A stretch of 50,571 nt of DNA from JAUXFK01 sp034189035. Its GTDB lineage: Bacteria > Desulfobacterota > UBA8473. The position numbers and the translations under genes were made by a program. Positions within the stretch are counted from its first letter, which is position 1. Every line of letters begins with the position of its first letter. Below, in pieces: positions 33,965-43,148 of the stretch. The stretch covers positions 1 to 50,571 of the forward strand of contig JAXHVA010000023.1 in the NCBI GenBank assembly GCA_034189035.1, in the 5' to 3' direction. The notes beneath the pieces are model-generated. The model made no database searches, had not been told where the DNA came from, and worked only from the letters and a program-made list of their open reading frames with translations.

Positions 33965-35917
33965 ATGAATGATATTCTTTTTAGTTCGTGGGGAGGAGAG
34001 GTTGTTGATAATAGCGGGAAAGAGACTCAGGATTTTGAAGACGTAGAGAATATCTCTTTACCTATGCAGTTTACAATGGACAAAAAAATTAAGGCAATGA
34101 TCGGATGGTATGGTCTCGTACTAAGATCTCAAGAAGTGAATATCGTTGATCTATGCCGGGCATACATGGTAGCTATACAAAATGAGTCATGCGGCAAATG
34201 CTTTACCTGTCGAATTGGCACCAAGGTTTTGGCAGACACATTAACAAAGATCTGTGAGGGAAAAGCCGAGCAAGAAGATTTAAACGTCCTTTCTCGTATT
34301 GCAGATGTTGTGCGGGAAGGTTCGAAGTGTAACATTGGGCAATCGGGACCTGTGGCACTATTAGATGCGCTTAAATACTTTGAAAAAGATTTTAATAGAG
34401 CAATACAGGACAGAAGCCCTATCCCAAAAGGAGAATACAAGTATAAACTTACTGCACCATGTATGGATGCATGCCCGATCCATCTCGACATCCCAGGCTA
34501 TATTGAATGCATAAAAGAAGGGAAATTCAATGATTCATTCGATATGATTACGTGTAGGCTTCCAATTCCTGGGGTTGTTGGAAGGGTTTGCGTCAGACCG
34601 TGTGAAGAACACTGCCGCAGGGCAATCCTGGATGAGCCTATTTCAATAAAGTATCTGAAACGTTTTGTCGCTGATAATAGAATGGAAAGACATAAAGGAA
34701 TATCATATGAACAGGTACCTTCAGAAAAGATTGGCAAGGTTGCAATCATTGGGGCAGGGCCTGCAGGTATAACATGTGCATATCATCTGGCTCTTAAGGA
34801 TCATACAGTTACGATTTATGAGAGGCTCGGGGAACCTGGGGGTATGGCAGCAATGGGTATTCCGGACTATCGTCTGCCTAGAGAGATTCTTCGTAATGAG
34901 GTAGATCAAATTCAGCAGATGGGTGTTACGATAAAATACAATACACTCGTGGGAAAGGATGTCAAGCTCTCTGATATAGAGAAAGAAAGTGATGCAGTTT
35001 TCATTGCCATTGGAGCCCAGTCGAGTACCTCAATGAGGCTTGAAGGGGAAGATAAAGGATACAAGGGCTTCATCCCCGGGGTTCATTATCTTCTCGATAT
35101 TAATATGGGCAAAGACCCATATCCTGAGGGGAAAAAAGTACTGGTAGTAGGTGGTGGAAATGTTGCCATTGACTGTGTGCGCTCTTCTTATCGGATTGGG
35201 AAAGATGATGTGAACCTGGTATATCGAAGGACGAAAAAGGAGATGCCTGCAGATCATGTTGAAATAAAAGATGCAGAAGAAGAGGGCGTCAAATTTCATT
35301 ACTTAACAAATCCAACGAAGATACTTACAAAAAAGGGAAAGGTGGTGGGTGTTGAATGCATCCGCATGGAGTTAGGTGAGCCGGATGAGAGCGGTCGAAG
35401 ACGGCCTGTACCTGTTGAAGGATCAGAATTCGTTGTAGAGTGTGATATCTTGGTTCCTGCCATAGGGCAGGCAATAGATTTGTCGCTCATGGAAGGTGGA
35501 GATAAAGTTGAAACAAGCAGAAAGAATACCCTGATAGTCAATGAATTTACAATGCAGACGAGTAATCCTAAGATATTTTCGGCGGGGGACTGTGTGACAG
35601 GCCCTTCGGCACTTATCCGTGCATGTGCAGGCGGAAGAAAGGCTGCAATGAACATCGATCGAATGATAAACAAAATGGAGTTGGAGAAGACTTGCGAGGT
35701 GTGTTTTGATACTCTCTTTGAAAAAGTGAAAGTCTTTGATCCCGAAGAAAAGATTGGTTTTTTAGGTGGCACAAAGAGGTTGCATTTGGGAATGCTTCCG
35801 CCTGACGAAAGAAGGAAGAGCTTCGAAGAGGTGGAACAGGGCTATAGTTCTATTGAGGCGATGAGAGAGGCAGACCGTTGCCTGAGATGTTATAGAGTTG
35901 GAATGGTTGCGGTTTGA
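33965..35917 (+). CDS. Fusion of NuoF cluster domain and GltD-type FAD/NAD(P) oxidoreductase
   Basis: Predicted 650 residues. Residues ~60-150 match only the last domain of NuoF ([4Fe-4S] SCGKCFTC...KCNIG) with no FMN/NADH domain. Then the GltD/NfnB part: CMDACPIHLDIPGY, CVRPCEEHC, FAD site IIGAGPAGITCAYHLA, NAD(P) site VVGGGNVAIDCVRSSYR, PAIGQAIDLS, GDCVTGPSALI, and tail RCLRCY. It mirrors the second half of the 25400-28534 protein, so is a paralogue with the front removed. ATG 33965 is preferred over an in-frame TTG 12 bases earlier. A likely NAD(P)H-ferredoxin or Hdr/Fdh-linked electron carrier; partner unknown. Confidence 0.87.
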   Translation: MNDILFSSWGGEVVDNSGKETQDFEDVENISLPMQFTMDKKIKAMIGWYGLVLRSQEVNIVDLCRAYMVAIQNESCGKCFTCRIGTKVLADTLTKICEGKAEQEDLNVLSRIADVVREGSKCNIGQSGPVALLDALKYFEKDFNRAIQDRSPIPKGEYKYKLTAPCMDACPIHLDIPGYIECIKEGKFNDSFDMITCRLPIPGVVGRVCVRPCEEHCRRAILDEPISIKYLKRFVADNRMERHKGISYEQVPSEKIGKVAIIGAGPAGITCAYHLALKDHTVTIYERLGEPGGMAAMGIPDYRLPREILRNEVDQIQQMGVTIKYNTLVGKDVKLSDIEKESDAVFIAIGAQSSTSMRLEGEDKGYKGFIPGVHYLLDINMGKDPYPEGKKVLVVGGGNVAIDCVRSSYRIGKDDVNLVYRRTKKEMPADHVEIKDAEEEGVKFHYLTNPTKILTKKGKVVGVECIRMELGEPDESGRRRPVPVEGSEFVVECDILVPAIGQAIDLSLMEGGDKVETSRKNTLIVNEFTMQTSNPKIFSAGDCVTGPSALIRACAGGRKAAMNIDRMINKMELEKTCEVCFDTLFEKVKVFDPEEKIGFLGGTKRLHLGMLPPDERRKSFEEVEQGYSSIEAMREADRCLRCYRVGMVAV

Positions 35918-36256
35918 TTTTGCCCTGTATTATCCCACAGAGGTACCTGCAAATATGTTGAATAAGAGTTGTTGTACTTTAATAAAGCAAAAGGTGCTCG
36001 CCAGGTTTTGACGAGAATCAAATTTGTAATCTGTGAAAAACTCGTATCTTTTACCTTTCTATTGCTTAAGCTCACTCAGACGGTTCACGCATTAAAATTT
36101 AACCGTCACTTCTTGCAGCTCTCTTCAAAAAGCTAAACATTTACCTTTACGATAAATACGACAGACCTTACCGTAAAGTTGCTGAAATATAAAAGTATGG
36201 GCCGTAATGTTTGAGAAGTTTTAGTTTATATACTGTATTATAAAAGATAAAAAATC

Positions 36257-36285
36257 TTGACAGCAAATTGCCCCTGTGTTAGATT
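36257..36285 (+). promoter_or_regulatory. Promoter of the TetR-family regulator
   Basis: TTGACA (36257-36262), exactly 17 bases, TAGATT (36280-36285). The operator palindrome starts five bases downstream, over the expected transcription start. Confidence 0.65.
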
Positions 36286-36289
36286 TTAA

Positions 36290-36311
36290 AATGAATGAAT
36301 AATCATTCATT
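36290..36311. promoter_or_regulatory. FadR-type operator palindrome
   Basis: AATGAATGA, four bases, TCATTCATT: perfect 9-bp arms. The core TGAATGAATAATCATTCA fits the site known for the Bacillus TetR-family fatty-acid regulator FadR. Its place over the start of transcription predicts autorepression. Confidence 0.75.
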
Positions 36312-36340
36312 AATTAAATATAGAGACTTCGAGGGGCCAA

Positions 36341-36934
36341 ATGGGGGTTTTACAAACAAGGGCTGAGGATAAGCACAAAAGGATTCTTCAGGCTGCCATT
36401 AAGGTATTTGCACAAAATGGTTTTTATAATTCAAAGGTTTCAGAGATTGCTAAGGAAGCAGGAGTCGCAGACGGAACAATCTACCTTTATTTTAAGAATA
36501 AGGATGACATTCTCATCTCCCTTTTTGAGGAGGAGATGGAAAGAATCATTCAGAACATGAAACAAGAGATTAAAAAAGGTGAAGACCCATTTGAAAAACT
36601 GAAGAGATTTGCTTTTGTTCAGTTAAATTCGAAGAAACAGAACCCGGATTTGGCTGCAATTATGGAGGTTGAATTAAGACAGAGCAGTAAATTCATGAAG
36701 GATTATGTAAATAAAAAGTTCATTGAATATCTAAAGATCATATCTTCCATAATCAAAGAAGGACAGGAATTAGGATTAATCAAAAAAGAGTTAGACCCTA
36801 TTGTTATCAGCAGGGCATTTTGGGGAGCGCTCGATGAAGTTGCGAGGTTCTGGGTTTTATCATCTAAGAAGAGGATCAGCCTGCCTACATCTGCCAAGAT
36901 GATAAGTGATATCTTTATCAGAGGTATGATTTAA
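36341..36934 (+). CDS. TetR/AcrR-family regulator, FadR-like
   Basis: Predicted 197 residues. N-terminal HTH: KHKRILQAAIKVFAQNGF...VSEIAKEAGVADGTIYLYFKNKDDIL. The C-terminal helical ligand domain includes FWGALDEVARFWVL. Neighbouring etf genes and the operator sequence suggest it senses acyl-CoA and represses fatty-acid or aromatic-acid oxidation genes, as FadR does; the ligand is inferred. Reads in the same direction as etfB. Confidence 0.88.
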   Translation: MGVLQTRAEDKHKRILQAAIKVFAQNGFYNSKVSEIAKEAGVADGTIYLYFKNKDDILISLFEEEMERIIQNMKQEIKKGEDPFEKLKRFAFVQLNSKKQNPDLAAIMEVELRQSSKFMKDYVNKKFIEYLKIISSIIKEGQELGLIKKELDPIVISRAFWGALDEVARFWVLSSKKRISLPTSAKMISDIFIRGMI

Positions 36935-37228
36935 GATGCGATTGAATTGTACTGACTGGAATGAGGTGAACGTGCTGGTTTTGTGACCCTTATACAGTCA
37001 CTAGGAGAAAGGGGATAGAGAGGGGGTGGATCTTTTACATTGATATTTAAATAAGAAATATTTCTGTTTATAAAAACAAATAAAGAGTATCCATCCAGAA
37101 ATGTTCAATTTTGTTCAAGATCAAGGAAGGATAAGGGTAATATACAATACTTTCTATATGGATAGACATGGAGGTTGGGTATAAGGGCCATTTCTGGGTG
37201 GATACAAAATAGAAAAGGAGGGATTAAG
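36935..37228. other. Spacer upstream of etfB
   Basis: No supported gene. A second copy of the TGAATGA palindrome was looked for and not found here. AAAGGAGG precedes the etfB GTG start. Confidence 0.5.
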
Positions 37229-38023
37229 GTGAACTCAGTAGTATGTGTCAAACAAGTGCCAGATACTGAATCAGTAATAAAGATTAAACCGGATGGTTCA
37301 GATATCATTACAGATGGTTTGAAGTATGTCATGAACCCCTATGATGAATTTGGTGTGGAAGAGGCATTGAAACTCAAGGAGAAGTTTGGTGGTTCAGTTA
37401 CTATTCTTTGTATGGGGCCAAGCAGAGCCGTTGAGACCATAAGGACGGGTTTGGCTATGGGAGCAGACAAAGCAGTGCAATTAGATGATCCTGCTTTCGA
37501 AGGTGGTGATTCCTTTGCTACAGCTAAGGTATTGGCCGAAGCGTTAAAAGGATTAGAATACGATGTAATCTTCTGTGGAAAACAGGCAGTGGATGATGAT
37601 CTCTCACAGGTGGGACAGATCCTGGCCGAGTTACTTGGAATTCCCCAGGTTTCCCTCATTCAAAAGCTTCAGGTAGCTGATGATAAGAAATCCGCTGTAG
37701 TAGATCGTCAGGTGGAAGGAGGAGTAGAGATACTCAATGTTCCTTTGCCTGCTGTTCTTACAACCCAGAAGGGACTGAATGAACCTAGATATGCCTCTTT
37801 GCCTGGAATAATGAAAGCCAAGAAGAAGCCCCTTGATGTCAAAGATCTCGGAGCATTAGGGCTAAATGCGGACAGTGTTGGCTGCAATGGTTCAAAGACG
37901 ATGATTTTAAAGTATACCCCTCCTCCTGAAAGGGCTGCTGGTAAGATTATCGAAGGGGAAGGACCTCAGGAGACCGCCCCCAAACTTGTTCAGCTTCTTA
38001 GAGAAGAAGCTAAAGTGATTTAA
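37229..38023 (+). CDS. etfB: Electron transfer flavoprotein beta subunit
   Basis: Predicted 264 residues. VVCVKQVPDTES start, NPYDEFGVEEALKLKE, AMP/FAD-binding MGADKAVQLDD, DVIFCGKQAVDDDLSQVGQILAELL. Forms the ETF dimer with EtfA and takes electrons from acyl-CoA dehydrogenases. GTG 37229 has AAAGGAGG seven bases upstream; an 18-codon upstream extension of the frame lacks one. Spacing to etfA is 17 bases. Confidence 0.94.
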   Translation: MNSVVCVKQVPDTESVIKIKPDGSDIITDGLKYVMNPYDEFGVEEALKLKEKFGGSVTILCMGPSRAVETIRTGLAMGADKAVQLDDPAFEGGDSFATAKVLAEALKGLEYDVIFCGKQAVDDDLSQVGQILAELLGIPQVSLIQKLQVADDKKSAVVDRQVEGGVEILNVPLPAVLTTQKGLNEPRYASLPGIMKAKKKPLDVKDLGALGLNADSVGCNGSKTMILKYTPPPERAAGKIIEGEGPQETAPKLVQLLREEAKVI

Positions 38024-38040
38024 GAAAGGAGGGGAGAGTA

Positions 38041-39033
38041 ATGTCTAATAGCATATGGGTATTTGCGGAAGCTAAGGAAGGTAAGGTAAAAAAAGTAGCA
38101 TTAGAGATGATTAGCGAAGCTAAGAAGATGGCTGAAACTCTAGGGGGAGATGTTTCAGCTGTACTTATGGGGCATAATTTAGAGTCCTTAGCAGAACAAC
38201 TCGGATATTATGGTGCGAATAAAGTATATCTCGCCGATCATGAACTATTAAAAGATTATTCAACAGATGCTTATTCTAAAGTTTTAACCGAGTTGATTAA
38301 AGAAAACGAGCCGGCTATCGTTCTTTATGGGGCTACAATACTGGGCAAAGACCTTTCTCCAAGGGTTGCTGGCAGATTGGAGGCAGGACTGGCAACAGAC
38401 TGTACAGGAGTTAGCTTTGATGATGGCAAGTTAACTGTGACAAGACCAATGTTTGCAGGAAAGGCATATGCAGATCTATCCTTTTCCGATAACAAGCCCA
38501 ATATGGCATCGGTGAGGCCGAATGCCTTACCAGTTAATCCACCGGATGAGTCCAAAAAACCTGAGATAATAAAAGTCGATGTGAATATCAATCCTGACGA
38601 TATTCGTACAACCATACAGGAGTTTGTGAAGACTGCTGGTGAAAGGGCCGACCTTACTGAAGCAGAGATTATTGTGTCCGGCGGAAGGGGGATGAAAGGG
38701 CCAGAGAATTTCCAGATGTTGGAAGAATTGGCCGATGTCCTCGGTGCAACAGTCGGCGCTTCGAGGGCAGCTGTGGATGCTGGTTGGAGAGTTCAGTCGG
38801 ATCAGGTAGGACAGACCGGGAAGGTTGTTTCTCCAAATCTCTATATCGCATGTGGTATATCCGGTGCAATACAACATTTGGCAGGTATGAGTACCTCTAA
38901 GTTTATAGTTGCTATCAATAAAGACCCGGATGCTCCAATATTCCAAAAGGCCGATTATGGTATAGTCGATGATCTGTTTAAAGTCGTACCTGTTATTACT
39001 GAAGAATTTAAGAAATTAAAGGCTGACAGTTAA
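38041..39033 (+). CDS. etfA: Electron transfer flavoprotein alpha subunit
   Basis: Predicted 330 residues. N-terminal domain then the FAD domain with SGGRGM, GASRAAVDAGW, VGQTGKVVSPNLYIACGI and SGAIQHLAGM. Partner of EtfB; AAAGGAGGGGA precedes the ATG. Lacks an N-terminal ferredoxin domain, so it is not the long ferredoxin-fused EtfA. With the downstream membrane protein it should feed electrons to the quinone pool. Confidence 0.95.
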   Translation: MSNSIWVFAEAKEGKVKKVALEMISEAKKMAETLGGDVSAVLMGHNLESLAEQLGYYGANKVYLADHELLKDYSTDAYSKVLTELIKENEPAIVLYGATILGKDLSPRVAGRLEAGLATDCTGVSFDDGKLTVTRPMFAGKAYADLSFSDNKPNMASVRPNALPVNPPDESKKPEIIKVDVNINPDDIRTTIQEFVKTAGERADLTEAEIIVSGGRGMKGPENFQMLEELADVLGATVGASRAAVDAGWRVQSDQVGQTGKVVSPNLYIACGISGAIQHLAGMSTSKFIVAINKDPDAPIFQKADYGIVDDLFKVVPVITEEFKKLKADS

Positions 39034-39079
39034 AAAAGGATTTTTTTATCGAAAAGCTGAGTAAATAAGTTTATTTGAG

Positions 39080-39108
39080 GAAGCCCATGTTAATAGAACA
39101 TGGGCTTC
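39080..39108 (+). terminator. Hairpin after etfA
   Basis: GAAGCCCATGTT and AACATGGGCTTC form a perfect 12-bp stem with a five-base loop, 46 bases after the etfA stop. No long T-run follows, so it may be a partial terminator or an mRNA-stabilising end, lowering read-through to the next gene. Confidence 0.65.
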
Positions 39109-39224
39109 TTCAAAAATAGCCAGTAAAAATTGAAAATCAGTTTTTATCTTCAAATAGTATCATTTAACAACTATGAATTTAAGTTCCAAAATATAGGAAG
39201 ACCCCGTCATAGATAGGAGGAGTC

Positions 39225-41288
39225 ATGAATGTAGCCACTTATAAAATCCTAGGTATCCCAAACTTTATACTCTTGGCCATTGCAATAATTGTAGCAGTGG
39301 CTTTTTTTATAAACAGGGTCAGATATCTCTACTTTATCCTGCGTATTGGGAAAGAGGACGATAGGTTTGATAATATAGGTGCAAGGATAATGTTTGCCTT
39401 AAAAAGGATACTTCTTCAATTATGCGTACTTAAGGATGTCTCTGCAAAAGATTTGGCCGGACTTGGGCACGCTATGATATTCTATGGTTTTTTATGCTTT
39501 TCCTTCAGTTATCTCTTCATGTTCGGAAGAGGCTTTATACCTGGTCTCTCCTATAATATCCTGGGGGGTACCTTTGCAACCTATTTCCCTTTGTTACTCG
39601 ATATCGTTGGATTGATGGTCATAACCGGGGTTATTTGGGGATTATTAAGAAGATACGTGGTGAAACCTCCAAGGTTGGAGCCAACCCCAGAAGCAGGGAT
39701 CATCCTGGGAATAATAGCTTCTCTGATGGTCTTTCATTTCTTAATGGAGGGATTTGAGATCAATACAGAGGCTCATGGAGCAGCAAGTATGGCGTTTGTC
39801 GGTGCTGCCCTTGCGAGCTTATTTAACAATATGGGCATTGAAAGAACGACGCAGGAGGCCCTTTTCATCGCATCATGGTGGATACACTGCCTTTTGGTCC
39901 TTGGATTTATGGTGCTTATACCATATTCAAAGCATCTCCACCTCATTCTTGCTCCATTCAATATCTTCTTCAAGTCCATGGAACCAAGGGGTGCACTTAA
40001 ACCAATATTGGACATGGAAGAAGCAGAGACATTCGGTGTGTCGAATATTGAAGAGTTCACATGGAAGCAGTTACTCGACCTTTACACTTGTGCCGAATGC
40101 GGGAGATGTGAGGTCAACTGTCCAGCCCATCTTTCTGAAAAACCTCTTTCTCCAAGGCATTTGATACATGACCTGAAAGTGCATCTTTTGGAGAAAGGCC
40201 CTCATCTGACAGGTAGCAATAATGGAGGTGCGTCAGGAACAGATGCGCAGGCAGAAGCAGAGGCAGCGGAATCCGGCTATGATAGCCCAGCTTTGATCGG
40301 AGATGTCGTATCCGAAGATAAGATCTGGTCTTGTGTAACATGTGGTTCTTGTATGGAGCAATGCCCTGTATGTAACGAGCATGTGGATAAGATAGTAGAC
40401 ATGCGTCGTTATATGGTTTTGATGGAGAGTAATTTCCCTCCAGAGGTTCAAGCAGTCTTTAGAAATATGGAGAATAACAGTAATCCATGGGGTATTGGAT
40501 GGGCTACTAGAGCGGATTGGGCAAAGGATATGGGAGTCAAGATACTGTCAGAGGACAGCAATGTGGATGTACTCTATTGGGTTGGCTGTGCAGGATCTTT
40601 TGATGACCGTAATAAGAAGATATCGACTTCTTTGGTCAATATTTTTAATAAGGCCGGTGTGAATTTTGGAATACTCGGTGCAGAAGAGAAGTGCTGTGGT
40701 GATTCGGCAAGAAGGATTGGAAATGAATACCTCTACCAGATGCTCGCTACGGAAACAATAGAGATATTAAAGGGATATAATATAAAAAAGATTATAACCC
40801 AATGCCCGCATTGCTATAATACCCTCAAAAATGAATATCCACAATTTGGAGGGGATTTTGAGGTGGTGCACTCCACAGAATTCATCTTAGATTTGATTGA
40901 AAAAGGTAAACTGAAACTCACTAAACCGATTAATAAGACAGTATCCTATCACGATTCCTGTTACCTGGGCAGGTATAATACAGTGTACGATGCCCCCAGA
41001 AAAATATTGGAGGCAATTCCAGGGATAAATTTGGTGGAAATGGACAGGAATAGAGCAAAGAGTATCTGCTGCGGCGCTGGTGGAGGTCGAATGTGGATGG
41101 AAGAACACCTTGGGAAAAGGATTAACGAAATGCGACTGCAAGATGCCCTTGATATCAATCCTAACATGATATCGACCGCTTGCCCTTATTGCCTAACCAT
41201 GTTTGAGGATGCTATAAAGGAGAAGGATATGCAAGAGGCTTTAACCGGTAAAGATATTATTGAATTAGTTGAGGAGGCAATGGCATAG
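39225..41288 (+). CDS. Membrane-bound Fe-S ETF:quinone oxidoreductase (EtfD/EMO-like)
   Basis: Predicted 687 residues. The first ~250 residues have several membrane helices of NarI type (for example FILLAIAIIVAVAFFI and IVGLMVITGVIWGLL) with His residues suitable for heme b. Two ferredoxin clusters follow, CAECGRCEVNCP and CVTCGSCMEQCP, then two CCG domains (VGCAGSF...KCCGDSARR...CPHCYNTL and DSCYLGR...ICCGAGGGR...CPYCLTMF). This is the EMO family that passes electrons from ETF to menaquinone in beta-oxidising and syntrophic anaerobes. It lies downstream of etfBA with AGGAGG before the ATG. Confidence 0.92.
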   Translation: MNVATYKILGIPNFILLAIAIIVAVAFFINRVRYLYFILRIGKEDDRFDNIGARIMFALKRILLQLCVLKDVSAKDLAGLGHAMIFYGFLCFSFSYLFMFGRGFIPGLSYNILGGTFATYFPLLLDIVGLMVITGVIWGLLRRYVVKPPRLEPTPEAGIILGIIASLMVFHFLMEGFEINTEAHGAASMAFVGAALASLFNNMGIERTTQEALFIASWWIHCLLVLGFMVLIPYSKHLHLILAPFNIFFKSMEPRGALKPILDMEEAETFGVSNIEEFTWKQLLDLYTCAECGRCEVNCPAHLSEKPLSPRHLIHDLKVHLLEKGPHLTGSNNGGASGTDAQAEAEAAESGYDSPALIGDVVSEDKIWSCVTCGSCMEQCPVCNEHVDKIVDMRRYMVLMESNFPPEVQAVFRNMENNSNPWGIGWATRADWAKDMGVKILSEDSNVDVLYWVGCAGSFDDRNKKISTSLVNIFNKAGVNFGILGAEEKCCGDSARRIGNEYLYQMLATETIEILKGYNIKKIITQCPHCYNTLKNEYPQFGGDFEVVHSTEFILDLIEKGKLKLTKPINKTVSYHDSCYLGRYNTVYDAPRKILEAIPGINLVEMDRNRAKSICCGAGGGRMWMEEHLGKRINEMRLQDALDINPNMISTACPYCLTMFEDAIKEKDMQEALTGKDIIELVEEAMA

Positions 41289-41311
41289 AGGATTGATGAA
41301 TAAAAGGTTTT

Positions 41312-41360
41312 AAAAGAGGGGTTAGCCGTCTATGATTTTAGAGGGCTTGCCCCTTTTTTT
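41312..41360 (+). terminator. Rho-independent terminator
   Basis: AAAAGAGGGG...GCC loop GGGC...CCCCTTTTTTT: a GC stem ending in seven T, 24 bases after the membrane Fe-S gene. It closes the etf/EMO region. Confidence 0.8.
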
Positions 41361-41374
41361 CGGTCTATTGAAAT

Positions 41375-41845
41375 TTAACCACTCATTTTCTTTTCAAATT
41401 TTAGGAGTTTTTTGGGTTCTCTAATGGCGAGAACAGTGTCGCCCAATTCAATCTTAGACTCTGGTGAAGGATTAAGTAACATTTGGCCTGTGCATTTTTT
41501 CATTGCTACAATTAATAAGGCCAAGTTCTTGTTGTATTCAATAATCTTTCAAAGAGATACACAATAAGTTCAGAAGGCTTTTTATTGCAATCTGTTTTAA
41601 TTGAAGCTCCATTCTTTTGTTGTGAATTACAAGTTCAATGAAATCCACCATAGTAGGTCGTAAAGTTGCCTGGGCCATACGTTTGCAGCTAATATAATAG
41701 GGTCGACCTTATCTGCTCCTGCCCTGATAAGCTGTCTGAATTATAGAAGAAACAACGGGCACTAACCCTTTTGCTCTTTTTAATCCGAAAACTCTCCATA
41801 ACCTATAGTGGTAATAGTTATAATTACATGACATTTCAACTCTCA
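41375..41845 (-). pseudogene. Remnant of a potassium channel with RCK (TrkA) domains
   Basis: On the minus strand, pieces of one ancestral protein appear in shifting frames. They are: selectivity filter ITTIGYGEFSD (near 41790-41820), a large deletion, RAKGLV, LIRAGADKVDPIILAAN, then after a frameshift RMAQATLRPTMVDFIELV and MELQLKQIAIK. After more shifts the end is IEYNKNLALLIVAMKK, GQMLLNPSPESKIELGD and VLAIREPKKLLKFEKK before a TAA at 41377-41375. At least three frameshifts plus missing RCK-N sequence mean it cannot make a channel. Confidence 0.8.
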
Positions 41846-42588
41846 GAACCTGTTGATTCAACACTGAACTCCTTCACTTCGGATTGTAAATTGAAAAAAA
41901 CGATCATAAAAGGAATGGCTTTTTTGGGGGGAATAGCTGTATTTATTGAAGATTCTCCCCTGGGATTGTTCAGATGGGAGTTGATCTGAGAAGGTTCCAG
42001 TGTCTTTAATTCATCATTAGACAGGAGATTTCCGCAGTATACCTCTTTTTCCATTATCCTGTTGTCCATGTTGTCGAAAAGAATACCTTTGACTTTGAGG
42101 AAGCTTTTTGGCTTAGAAGAGCTGTTTATCGCTTCACCCAATATAATAAATATACTGCCGGTCTTGGTGTTGGTAAGATAGTATCCCTGAGTCTTGTCTG
42201 CAGAGAAGATAATATCCCCTCGAGATGGTATAAAATGGCTGATATAATTTTTTGTCCGAGAGATACTTGTTTTTATCCAGCTAATATTGGACAGTTTATC
42301 TCGGAAGAAGTATATACTGCATCCCAAAAGAAGAAGTATTAAAAGAACAGTTAGAATTTTTGAAAGAGGTTTTTTTTGCCTTGTTTGCTTCACTCTATAG
42401 GGTGAAATGGTCTTTTCATCTTCTCGTTCTATCTTAGGCACTTCATGGTGTCCGGCTAGAGAGGTGGAAGATGGTTCGATTCGAAAAACATTTTTACATT
42501 GAGAACACCTTGCCTTGATCCCCTTTTCCGGCACCTTTTCGTCATCAACCTTGAATTTTGTTTGGCATCCTTCACACTGGACAATCAT
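41836..42588 (-). CDS. Zinc-ribbon membrane protein (MJ0042/DUF3426 type)
   Basis: Predicted 250 residues. N-terminal zinc ribbon CEGCQTKFKV...CSQCKNVF, a charged linker, one membrane helix (ILTVLLILLLLGCSIYFF, ~95-112), and a C-terminal domain with the DUF3426-like beta pattern (FIILGEAIN...LKVKGILFD). Function of the family is unknown. Its ATG overlaps the hpt stop (ATGA), with AGGAG upstream inside hpt, so both are one transcript. Confidence 0.85.
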   Translation of the reverse strand: MIVQCEGCQTKFKVDDEKVPEKGIKARCSQCKNVFRIEPSSTSLAGHHEVPKIEREDEKTISPYRVKQTRQKKPLSKILTVLLILLLLGCSIYFFRDKLSNISWIKTSISRTKNYISHFIPSRGDIIFSADKTQGYYLTNTKTGSIFIILGEAINSSSKPKSFLKVKGILFDNMDNRIMEKEVYCGNLLSNDELKTLEPSQINSHLNNPRGESSINTAIPPKKAIPFMIVFFNLQSEVKEFSVESTGSES

Positions 42589-43148
42589 AGTTTTCTCCTA
42601 GACAATTTATAGATATCCGGTAAGTTTCTATATCTCTCATCACAATCCAATCCATAGCCTACAACATACCCCTCTTCTAACCGAAAGGCAACATAGTCAA
42701 CTTCGACTCTTTTTTCCTGTCTCTCTGTCTTATTTATTAGTACACATGATTTTAAGGATTTTGGATTTTTTGCCTTTAGCTTCTCAAATAAAAAGGAAAG
42801 TGTAAAACCGCTATCGAGTATATCCTCTACAATAAGAACATCTTTTCCTTCAATAGAGAGGTCAATATCCTTGGTAATCATTACCTTTCCTGATGATTTT
42901 AACTTTGATCCATAACTCGAAAGTCTTACAAAATCGACCTTAAGCGGTATCCTGATGTTTCTCATTAGATCGGCCAGGAATACAAAAGCCCCTTTCAGGA
43001 TACCGATCAGGATAACCTCATTATTTTGATAGTCTTTTGTGATTTGGCTGGCAATGTCAGTAATCTTTTGGTCAATTTCTTCCTTAGAATAAAGTAAGAT
43101 CAGGTTTTCATCTTCCATCGTGTAGTTGTATGTAGTGGAAAAGGTCAT
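42585..43148 (-). CDS. hpt: Hypoxanthine phosphoribosyltransferase
   Basis: Predicted 187 residues, or 177 if the second Met (43118) is used; neither has a clear ribosome-binding site. PRPP-binding motif VLIVEDILDSGFTL, flexible-loop region VRLSSYGSKLKSSG, GILKGAFVFLADL, and VGYGLDCDERYRNLP near the end. Purine salvage enzyme making IMP/GMP. Confidence 0.93.
   Translation of the reverse strand: MTFSTTYNYTMEDENLILLYSKEEIDQKITDIASQITKDYQNNEVILIGILKGAFVFLADLMRNIRIPLKVDFVRLSSYGSKLKSSGKVMITKDIDLSIEGKDVLIVEDILDSGFTLSFLFEKLKAKNPKSLKSCVLINKTERQEKRVEVDYVAFRLEEGYVVGYGLDCDERYRNLPDIYKLSRRKL

Larger units (their letters stand above)
35918..36340. other. Spacer upstream of the TetR-family gene
   Basis: No supported gene. 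A GACGGTT/AACCGTC inverted repeat sits at 36079-36107 without a T-run. The right end holds the promoter and operator of the regulator. Confidence 0.5.
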
